IMG/VR virus record: IMGVR_UViG_3300018080_000195
Coordinates: 1 to 60,316 of that record
Origin: a virus
Direction: 5' to 3' (one strand)
DNA: 60,316 nt
Part shown: piece by piece, positions 48,916 through 55,820 of the stretch
How the letters are laid out: every line of letters begins with the position of its first letter
Position numbering within the stretch: the stretch's first letter is position 1
The notes under the pieces: model-generated
Told to the model about the DNA's origin: nothing
Seen by the model: only the letters and a program-made list of their open reading frames with translations
The model's database searches: none
Program-made: the position numbers and the translations under genes

Positions 48916-49191
48916 ACAGCACCACTGGACGTAACGAAACACCACCTGACAGAGTAGGACCATACCTTACGTTACTTCATATCTTTGCCTGATTCTGATG
49001 AACTGTACTCGACACAGCACCAGACATCTCCATGCGGTATATAACGGTACCCTAGTAGCATCAAACCATTACGCTACAATACAGTATTTAACCTAACATA
49101 ACAGTACTCGAATTAGTCAGCGGTACGGTACAATACTATACATTACAACACAGTACAAGATAAAATTCTACGGTACAAGACGATACGCTAC
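48916..49191 (+). repeat. Pentanucleotide-phased A(C/T)NNN array, block 3
   Basis: Fills nearly the whole 289-bp gap before primase. Register runs: 48929-48979 (10 of 11 steps A-initial), 49071-49111 (9 of 9), 49125-49190 (14 of 14: 12 AC and 2 AT). The middle part 48980-49060 is weaker. No ORF or stable hairpin explains it. The next gene lacks a normal ribosome site. Confidence 0.88.
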
Positions 49192-49202
49192 TTGGCCCTA
49201 TT

Positions 49203-50126
49203 ATGAACCTCCATCTCTTCGACATCTGTAAGTATCTTGACTCAGTAGGGGTCCCATACTCCACGGAGAGCAAGCACACAACGGACGATTGGATCAACTT
49301 ACAGTGTCCGTTCTGCCCAGGAGGGGACCCCTCCGATCATCTTGGAATTCATCTCGACAAGAAGAGCATGAACTGTTGGAGATGTGGAACGACCGGAACA
49401 GCAATCAAGCTGATCATGAAGCTTGAGAGAATTGGACTACAGCAAGCGTTAGCAAAAATTGCTAGTCAGACATCGCACAGAAAGGACATAACGCAAAAAT
49501 GGAGCACTCTCGTAAGCGAGAGACGTATTTCCTACATGAGCATCGAGCTTCCAAAGGAGTCTCAGAACACTCTGCTCGACGCTCATCGCAGTTTTCTCGA
49601 AGAGAGACGATTCGATCCAGACCGCATATTCTCCAAGTATGATCTCCGATGCGTCCAACATTCCGTCAAGTGGAAGCACAGACTGATTATCCCGATCAAG
49701 AGACATAGCAAACTTGTAAGCTGGACTAGCAGAGACGTGACTGGAGAATCACATCTCAAGTACAAGACTGCTTCGAATGAGGAGAGCATCGTTCCGGCAA
49801 AGGAGACACTCTACAACTTGGACAGCGTAAAGGACACGGTGATCATCACGGAAGGACCGCTTGACGTATGGAGAATAGGAGACGGAGCAGTCTGCACTTA
49901 CGGCACACAGTACACGAAGACCCAGCTTCTATTGCTCTCAAAGATGAGGAGAGCGTTCGTACTTTTCGACTCAGACGCGGAAAATCCGGCAAAAAATTTA
50001 GGCGCGGATTTGGGATTGTTCGTGAATCAAACCGAGATTTTGTTTTTAGAACAAGGAGATCCTGCGGACATGTCGGAGGATGATGTCCATCATCTCCGGA
50101 GAGAAATCTTCGGAAAGATTTTTTAA
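49203..50126 (+). CDS. DnaG-type primase
   Basis: 307 aa. N-terminal CHC2 zinc domain: LQCPFCPGGDPSDHLG ... MNCWRCGTTGTAIKL. Toprim region: TVIITEGPLDVWRIGDGAV (EGxxD) and FVLFDSDAENPAKN (DxD). Short compared with bacterial DnaG because the helicase-binding tail is missing. No Shine-Dalgarno before ATG 49203, unlike nearly all neighbours; the leader is ACNNN array 3. Confidence 0.92.
   Translation: MNLHLFDICKYLDSVGVPYSTESKHTTDDWINLQCPFCPGGDPSDHLGIHLDKKSMNCWRCGTTGTAIKLIMKLERIGLQQALAKIASQTSHRKDITQKWSTLVSERRISYMSIELPKESQNTLLDAHRSFLEERRFDPDRIFSKYDLRCVQHSVKWKHRLIIPIKRHSKLVSWTSRDVTGESHLKYKTASNEESIVPAKETLYNLDSVKDTVIITEGPLDVWRIGDGAVCTYGTQYTKTQLLLLSKMRRAFVLFDSDAENPAKNLGADLGLFVNQTEILFLEQGDPADMSEDDVHHLRREIFGKIF
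50104..50121 (+). terminator. Terminator at primase end
   Basis: AAATCTT (50104-50110), loop CGGA, AAGATTT (50115-50121), then more T to 50124. Overlaps the primase stop. A small but classical hairpin-T signal. Confidence 0.6.
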
Positions 50127-50135
50127 TACCTGTTC

Positions 50136-50164
50136 TTGACATGATTTTGTGCTTGTGATATGTT
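50136..50164 (+). promoter_or_regulatory. Sigma-A promoter with extended -10, before initiator
   Basis: TTGACA (50136-50141), 17 bp, TATGTT (50159-50164) with TGA just before it (extended TGn -10). About 50 bp before the initiator start. Confidence 0.72.
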
Positions 50165-50212
50165 CGTTAGCCTCTCCAAAAAACGCTTTCCGTGAAGGAG
50201 CAAAGCGTTCCG

Positions 50213-51451
50213 ATGCAAGAGTGGCACTCTGATCTCATAATCCCTAATGAGATTGTTTCCGAGCGCAGCTTGGATCTCACTGACAAATTCCTCATTGGAA
50301 TCATCCGAACGGTACCTGAGATATCTGTTGAGCAGATAGTCGGAGTGCTTGGAGATAAGCTTCCGAAGCAGGAAATCTCCAAGAGACTCAAGAACTTAGC
50401 AGCTTTAAGGTACATAGTTGAGGAGAAAAACGGAAGCGGTTACACTATATTCAAGATCAAGAATATTTTGACTCTTAATATTAAGAGTCAAAAGAGTCAA
50501 ACAATTCAAGATCAAGAAAATAGTGTGCCGGAGAAAAAACGCATCATTTCGCGTCGAAAATTGGACCAGAATCCGAATGCACTAATATACTCTGAAAGAG
50601 TATATAAAGAAAAAAATAATAGTATGATAGAAAATAGTGTATCTACTCCGTTAGGAGTAGATACACTAGACGATCCTGAACAGGCAAACAAAAAGTTCAT
50701 TCCTTCAATTGTCCAACCTTTCCTTGATGTATGGTTCATTCATGATCTTTACATCTCCGGAGACGGAACGAAAGCATTTGCTGAAGACATTGAAGCATTG
50801 AAGAAGTTAATCACTGGCAGATTCTTCTCAACTTCCTCCGGACGAAATGTTCCTTTCCAATATCTTGATAGGAAGTTTACGCTCGAAGAGTGGACTCATG
50901 CTGTCAAGACAATGCACAAGATAGCGTTCGATCCAAGCTATCGTCCTGCAAACAAATCAAAGTTGCAGAAGATGAGAATCAAATCGTTCCTCTACAACGA
51001 GTATACGAACTTCCAGACTAAGGAGAGAACGAATAGCACTTTCCTATTGTGCTTAGAGAACAGAGTACTTTTCCCGAAGTCCGGAAGGAGTAAGTTTTCT
51101 CCGGAGGAGGACTTGCATCCAAATATGACAGCGAGACTCATTCACTTGTTCGCAGAGTACAGAAAGGAGGTGCGTGGACAGTACGAATACAAGCCGAGCG
51201 ATGAGGAAATGGACAGATTCAAAATGGCAAGCAGTAGGATCTCCAAGTTTTTCGATGATAGACAGAAGGACATCATAGATTATCACAATGCGTTCAGTGT
51301 ACAAAATGCAAAGACGGACTTCACATGGGCCGCAGTCCTTCACGACATCAAGAACTCGGACTTCGAACTCACTCCAGGGTTCCTCTGCTCCGATACGACT
51401 TTTGAGAAGAGATTGCCGAACTATCTCACATTCAAGAGAATGATGCGATGA
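50213..51451 (+). CDS. Replication initiator/helicase loader (winged-helix)
   Basis: 412 aa from ATG at 50213 (AAGGAG upstream; GTG at 50192 is an alternative). N-terminal winged helix: LTDKFLIGIIRTVPEISVEQ and LPKQEISKRLKNLAALRYIV. The middle is low-complexity and carries palindromes in its DNA. The C-terminal half is helical with DLYISGDGTKAFAEDIEALK. Position between primase and DnaB-like helicase fits an initiator or loader such as DnaD/lambda O-like proteins. Confidence 0.68.
   Translation: MQEWHSDLIIPNEIVSERSLDLTDKFLIGIIRTVPEISVEQIVGVLGDKLPKQEISKRLKNLAALRYIVEEKNGSGYTIFKIKNILTLNIKSQKSQTIQDQENSVPEKKRIISRRKLDQNPNALIYSERVYKEKNNSMIENSVSTPLGVDTLDDPEQANKKFIPSIVQPFLDVWFIHDLYISGDGTKAFAEDIEALKKLITGRFFSTSSGRNVPFQYLDRKFTLEEWTHAVKTMHKIAFDPSYRPANKSKLQKMRIKSFLYNEYTNFQTKERTNSTFLLCLENRVLFPKSGRSKFSPEEDLHPNMTARLIHLFAEYRKEVRGQYEYKPSDEEMDRFKMASSRISKFFDDRQKDIIDYHNAFSVQNAKTDFTWAAVLHDIKNSDFELTPGFLCSDTTFEKRLPNYLTFKRMMR
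50466..50668. repeat. Large palindromes inside initiator gene (origin candidate)
   Basis: A perfect 28-bp palindrome (50466-50493, centre TTAATATTAA), a 9-bp inverted repeat (50585-50593 with 50597-50605) and a 15-bp perfect hairpin with 4-nt loop (50635-50649 with 50654-50668) lie in AT-rich coding DNA of the low-complexity linker. Initiator-internal origins are known from lambda O. Confidence 0.65.
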
Positions 51452-51460
51452 TACGCACAG

Positions 51461-53023
51461 ATGACGGACGGAATAATGTCAGCATTGAAGAGACGAAGGA
51501 TCGACTCGACTGTCGAGAAGCGCATTGTTACTGGAATGATCGTTTCAAAGAGGTTTTTGCAGGAAGTCCAACCGCTAATCAATCTGGACTACTTCGAGAA
51601 CGACTTCACACGCACAGTCGCGGACTGGGCTCTCCAATACTTCCTCCACTATGACGACTCCTCAAAGGAGCACATAGGGGACATCTACACCCGTGAATCA
51701 GCAAAGCTAAAGGAAGAAGACGCAGAACTCATATCCAAGTTCCTGACTGACATCTCTTCGAAGTATGAGCAGGACTCGGAGATCAACGTAGACTATCTGC
51801 TTGATCAGACGATGGACTACTTCAAGAAGCGGGAGCTTGAGATAACCTCTTCGAACATCCAGTACTTGCTTGACAATAACCAGATAGAGCAAGCGGAAGA
51901 TCAGATCATCCGGTTCAGCAAGATCTCCCGTCTCACGTCTAGCTGGATCAATCCTTTCGAACTTGAACACGTTGACGAAGTATTCGAGAAGGACGAAGTT
52001 CCATTCCTCCGCTTTCCAGGCAGACTCGGACGCTATCTCGGAACATTCGAACGCGGTTGGCTCGTCGGAATCTCCGCTACGTTCAAGAAAGGAAAGACGT
52101 GGATGCTCCAAGAGTTCGCAGTCCTCGGCATCCGCAGGAGACTCAAAGTAGCGTTCTTCAGCTTGGAGATGCCGCAGAAGAAGATGAATGAGCGTATCTA
52201 CAAGCGACTGATAGGAGCAGCAACAAAGGATGATGAAAGGGACGACGATCTGTACCCTGTGTTTGATTGTAATCTGAATCAGTTGAACACTTGTGAGAAT
52301 ACGGACAGGACGAACAACGTAAGACTGTTGCTGGAGGATGGAAATAAGCCGGAGTATGGAAGAGCTAGGATGTACAGGACGTGTACACTTTGCAGAGGAA
52401 ACTTGGACAGCGACTATCAACCCGCGTTCTGGCTCCAAGAGATCAAACACAAGGATGAGGACAAGAAGTATAAGCTCCCCCTGTGGGACCGCAGGACAGT
52501 ACGAAAGAAGATCACTAGCTATGGAGAGAACTTCTCACATCTGCTGCGGATGAAAACGTACCCGAGATTCTCTGCTAACATAAGAGACATAGAACGGGAT
52601 CTCGATATCCTACAGCAGACGGAAGAGTTTGTGCCGGACATTATCATCATAGATTACGCGGACATATTGAAGCCGGAGCATGAAGGACAGAAAGGAGTTG
52701 AAAAAGAGGATGAGACATGGATGAGACTGTCTCAGCTAGGAGGAACGCGACATGCGCTAGTCGTTACAGCTACACAATTGAGAAAGTCCGCTCTGAAGAA
52801 AGGACAAGTCGATCAATCCGACACGGCACTCTGGGTCGGAAAGCTTGCCCATGTGGATGCAATGTTGACTTTAAATCAAACTGAGGACGAAAAGAAATGC
52901 AGAGTTTCAAGAGTCGGTATTATGGTCCATCGCTACGAAGAGTTTTCGGAAGAAAGCTCTTGCTACATCTTGCAAAAACTCAGAAGAGGACAGTTCAATC
53001 TGGACTCAGAAATTCGACGTTAG
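51461..53023 (+). CDS. DnaB-type replicative helicase with zinc insertion
   Basis: 520 aa. N-terminal helical domain (about 1-170); RecA core with Walker A-like GISATFKKGKTWMLQEFA (about 203-220), FFSLEMPQKKMNERI, IIIIDYADILKP (Walker B) and VVTATQLRKSALKKG. Between them FDCNLNQLNTCEN ... YRTCTLCRGN (about 267-313) forms a likely zinc finger not found in bacterial DnaB. Start ATG 51461 lacks a strong site. Confidence 0.88.
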   Translation: MTDGIMSALKRRRIDSTVEKRIVTGMIVSKRFLQEVQPLINLDYFENDFTRTVADWALQYFLHYDDSSKEHIGDIYTRESAKLKEEDAELISKFLTDISSKYEQDSEINVDYLLDQTMDYFKKRELEITSSNIQYLLDNNQIEQAEDQIIRFSKISRLTSSWINPFELEHVDEVFEKDEVPFLRFPGRLGRYLGTFERGWLVGISATFKKGKTWMLQEFAVLGIRRRLKVAFFSLEMPQKKMNERIYKRLIGAATKDDERDDDLYPVFDCNLNQLNTCENTDRTNNVRLLLEDGNKPEYGRARMYRTCTLCRGNLDSDYQPAFWLQEIKHKDEDKKYKLPLWDRRTVRKKITSYGENFSHLLRMKTYPRFSANIRDIERDLDILQQTEEFVPDIIIIDYADILKPEHEGQKGVEKEDETWMRLSQLGGTRHALVVTATQLRKSALKKGQVDQSDTALWVGKLAHVDAMLTLNQTEDEKKCRVSRVGIMVHRYEEFSEESSCYILQKLRRGQFNLDSEIRR

Positions 53024-53076
53024 TTCAGCTACTTACATTCCTCTCAAATAATTTTCCGGATAATTTCATTTTTCGC

Positions 53077-53106
53077 TTGACAGCATATCCTTTGGCGATG
53101 TATGAA
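53077..53106 (+). promoter_or_regulatory. Promoter after helicase
   Basis: TTGACA (53077-53082), 18 bp, TATGAA (53101-53106), in the 128-bp spacer before the Lys-rich protein gene. Confidence 0.55.
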
Positions 53107-53151
53107 GCACTATTCGCTGGATCATCTTTTAACCTAAGAGAGGAGAGTAAG

Positions 53152-53727
53152 ATGAAGCCGATTGATGAAATCAACATGGACAAACTGATCGAGTGCTGCA
53201 AGCAAGTCAACGAGGTATCCGATGACAAGATAGAAGTCGTTGGGACCTCCACTCCGGACTTGATCAAAGCATTCACACTGCGCCTTGAGAGCATGACGGA
53301 TGAGCAGCAGGACAAGGTGCAGGAAGCCGTCGCGTTCTACAACGATCTGTACGCTGACGAGCAAGTGACAGATCCTCCACCTCCTCCTCCGGACGAAAAG
53401 AAGGAAGAGAAACAGAAGAGTGATCCTGTGAAGAGGAACGTAGCGACTACGAAGAAGAAGAAGGAGAAACCCGCAGCGAAGAAGAAGAAGAAGGAGAAAG
53501 AGCCCGCAGAGAAGAAACCCCCGAAAGAGAAGGACGAGTTCGGCTACACTGTCGGAACGCTGAACAACAAGTTCATGCAAGCGATCAAGCAGAAGCCGAT
53601 GACGATGAAGGAAGTCAAGGACGAAGCGTGGAACGAGAAGAGCGTCACGTTCTACGAGATCTTCAAGAAGGAGCGGGTAGCCGGAAGAGCGTTCAAGGAC
53701 AAAGATGGAAAGATGTCTGTGCGATGA
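53152..53727 (+). CDS. Lysine/proline-rich linker protein
   Basis: 191 aa from ATG at 53152 (GAGAGGAGAG). Helical N-terminal domain (IDEINMDKLIECCKQVNEVS), then Pro-rich and strongly basic low-complexity linker (about 80-130), then a C-terminal domain with TVGTLNNKFMQAIKQKPMTM resembling a small winged helix. Could bind DNA in replication. ATGA overlap with the methyltransferase. Confidence 0.65.
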   Translation: MKPIDEINMDKLIECCKQVNEVSDDKIEVVGTSTPDLIKAFTLRLESMTDEQQDKVQEAVAFYNDLYADEQVTDPPPPPPDEKKEEKQKSDPVKRNVATTKKKKEKPAAKKKKKEKEPAEKKPPKEKDEFGYTVGTLNNKFMQAIKQKPMTMKEVKDEAWNEKSVTFYEIFKKERVAGRAFKDKDGKMSVR

Positions 53728-54722
53728 TCGAGACGAAGGAGTACCCTCCGAGAGAGTATCTGTTTCCAGAGGAAAAGGAAATAGACGAGACAGCTAAGGG
53801 GTTGACCTTCGACGCACTGAAGAAGAGTCATGATCGTAGAAGCAATCTCATAGACAAACTCGGCTACGTTCCTACTTCCATCTTCAAGCGAGACAGCAAG
53901 GAACAATTGTATCTCACACAAGATACGTTCATTGAAGAGAGAGGGGGTGGTTACGAGAAGCACAACAAGGAAATGAAGGGGGACCTTCGCAGCTTGGACA
54001 GAGACAAAAACGAATTTCTGCTTGTCAATACTGGATTGCGGATACAAGGCCGGAAAGGGTACTTATCACGTTTTCCTCAGAATGTCGGACGCATCCTGAT
54101 TGAAGTCCATTGTCCAGAGCAAGGAACGATCTACGATCCATTCGCAGGTCACAACAGCAGGATGCAGTTAGCGTATCGTTGCAAACGCAACTACATCGGA
54201 GTGGACATCTGCGCTGAGTACATGAAACTCAATCGGGAACTCCGACAGAAACTCCTCGAAAGACCGGTCTTCGAAGGAGAGTACAAGCCGACACTTGAGT
54301 TGATCGAAGGAAGTTCCGCGAAAGTGGATCTTCCAGACAACTGGGCAGACTTTACGATCACATCCCCACCTTACTGGGATCTGGAGTATTACGGACCAGA
54401 GGAAGAGCAACTTGGATTGGACAAAACGTATGAGGAATTCCTTGAAGCTTTGTATCCGCATATTGTTGAGAACGAGAGAGTGCTGAAGCCCGGAGCGTTC
54501 TGCATCTGGTGCATCAATGACTTCCGGAAGGACAAGAAGTATCACCCGTACCACATAGACTTGTACAAGCTGTTCGAAGTCGCAGGATTCGAAGCGTTCA
54601 ACATCTACATCATTGATCTCGTCAGCGTTGTGCAAGCGTCCTTTGTGCGGGACATAGTGGATCACAAAATCATTCCAAAACAACACGAATATGTACTCGT
54701 ATTCCGAAAGAGAGGAGTGTGA
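53724..54722 (+). CDS. DNA methyltransferase (TSPPYW motif)
   Basis: 332 aa from ATG at 53724. ITSPPYWDLEYYGP is the catalytic motif IV (SPPYW, typical of N4-cytosine or N6-adenine enzymes); YDPFAGHNSRMQLAYR is motif I (DPFAGxxS). Order I before IV suggests the gamma/alpha-like or circularly permuted class. N-terminal 110 residues may be a target-recognition part. Sits among replication genes. Confidence 0.85.
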   Translation: MIETKEYPPREYLFPEEKEIDETAKGLTFDALKKSHDRRSNLIDKLGYVPTSIFKRDSKEQLYLTQDTFIEERGGGYEKHNKEMKGDLRSLDRDKNEFLLVNTGLRIQGRKGYLSRFPQNVGRILIEVHCPEQGTIYDPFAGHNSRMQLAYRCKRNYIGVDICAEYMKLNRELRQKLLERPVFEGEYKPTLELIEGSSAKVDLPDNWADFTITSPPYWDLEYYGPEEEQLGLDKTYEEFLEALYPHIVENERVLKPGAFCIWCINDFRKDKKYHPYHIDLYKLFEVAGFEAFNIYIIDLVSVVQASFVRDIVDHKIIPKQHEYVLVFRKRGV

Positions 54723-55819
54723 TGCAATTAGAAAGAGAGGACTTGCTTCGTGCATTGGAGAAGCTACAACCCGGACTGTCTCCGAAGGAACTCGTGGAGC
54801 AGATGACTCAGTTCAACTTTCTCGGCAAATATCTCGTCACCTACAACGAGATCGTGAGTGTGTTCGTTCCTTTTGAGACGGACTTCGTTTGCTCCGTCAA
54901 AGCGGATGTGTTTCAGGGCATCCTTTCCAAGCTGACCGAGAAGGAGATGGAACTCAGCTTAGTGGAGAACCCGACAAAGGACAGTGAAGGAGAAGTCGTT
55001 GCTATCAGCTACTTCCTCAAACTACAAACAAAAACTGCGGAAGCAGAGTTTCCGGTACTGATAGAAGGGGACATCTCCGAAGCGATGCGTAACTTGCAGA
55101 AGGACATAGCAGATACGGAGTGGTTAGAGGTCCCGAAAGACTTCTCCAGTGGAGCATACGTCTGTATGTTCAGTGCATCACGCGACCCTGCTGATAACAC
55201 GATGACTTGCATCAGCATCGAAGGAGAGGACATCATCTCCTGCGACAACTCCAGAGCAACATGGTACAAGATGGAGTCCCCAATGGAGTCGTTCCTTGTG
55301 CAAGCAGATGTTGCAAAGGAGTTGAGGAAGTACAAACCGAATGGTTACAAGATCGGAGATAATTGGATTCATTTTCGCAACAGCGAAAACGGCATCATCT
55401 TCAATGCCCGCAGAGTGAAAGGAAAGATGCGAGACATTAGACCCTTCTTCGGAAAGGAAGGAATGAACTTCAACGTGCCTGCTGAGTTGAAGGAAGCACT
55501 TGAACTCGCAGGAGTCGTGAACGCTGAAGACAACCCTGCGGATCGACTTGTCGAACTTGCAATCAAGGACAAGAAAGCCGTCTGCTCCGCATGGAGAGAT
55601 GGAGGAGCACGGGTCAAGAAGCAAGTCTCCATTCCATTCTATCAAGGAGAGGAAGTGAGTTTCTTCATCAATCCAGATTTCATGATGGAGATCATAGATC
55701 ACTCCGAGACAGACAAGGACAGCGGGCAAAAGTCTCCGAAGATGATCATCAACATGGAGAAGAAGATGGCATACTTCGTCAACAAGAAGTTCGATCACGC
55801 TCTGCTCCTGAGAGCGTAG
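54722..55819 (+). CDS. DNA polymerase sliding clamp (DnaN-like)
   Basis: 365 aa from ATG at 54722 with AGGAG. Size and beta-strand spacing match bacterial beta clamps: residues about 20-60 (ELVEQMTQFNFLGKYLVTYN and VSVFVPFETDF), repeated blocks, and C-terminal SFFINPDFMMEIIDHSE followed by a basic strand MIINMEKKMAYFVN. Partner of the polymerase and of the clamp loader downstream. Confidence 0.85.
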   Translation: MQLEREDLLRALEKLQPGLSPKELVEQMTQFNFLGKYLVTYNEIVSVFVPFETDFVCSVKADVFQGILSKLTEKEMELSLVENPTKDSEGEVVAISYFLKLQTKTAEAEFPVLIEGDISEAMRNLQKDIADTEWLEVPKDFSSGAYVCMFSASRDPADNTMTCISIEGEDIISCDNSRATWYKMESPMESFLVQADVAKELRKYKPNGYKIGDNWIHFRNSENGIIFNARRVKGKMRDIRPFFGKEGMNFNVPAELKEALELAGVVNAEDNPADRLVELAIKDKKAVCSAWRDGGARVKKQVSIPFYQGEEVSFFINPDFMMEIIDHSETDKDSGQKSPKMIINMEKKMAYFVNKKFDHALLLRA

Positions 55820-55820
55820 C

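Noticed and set aside
47640-49200. CRISPR array
   Set aside because: The periodic sequence has a 5-nt step with variable bases, no repeats of 20-40 nt and no spacers; no adaptation genes are near.
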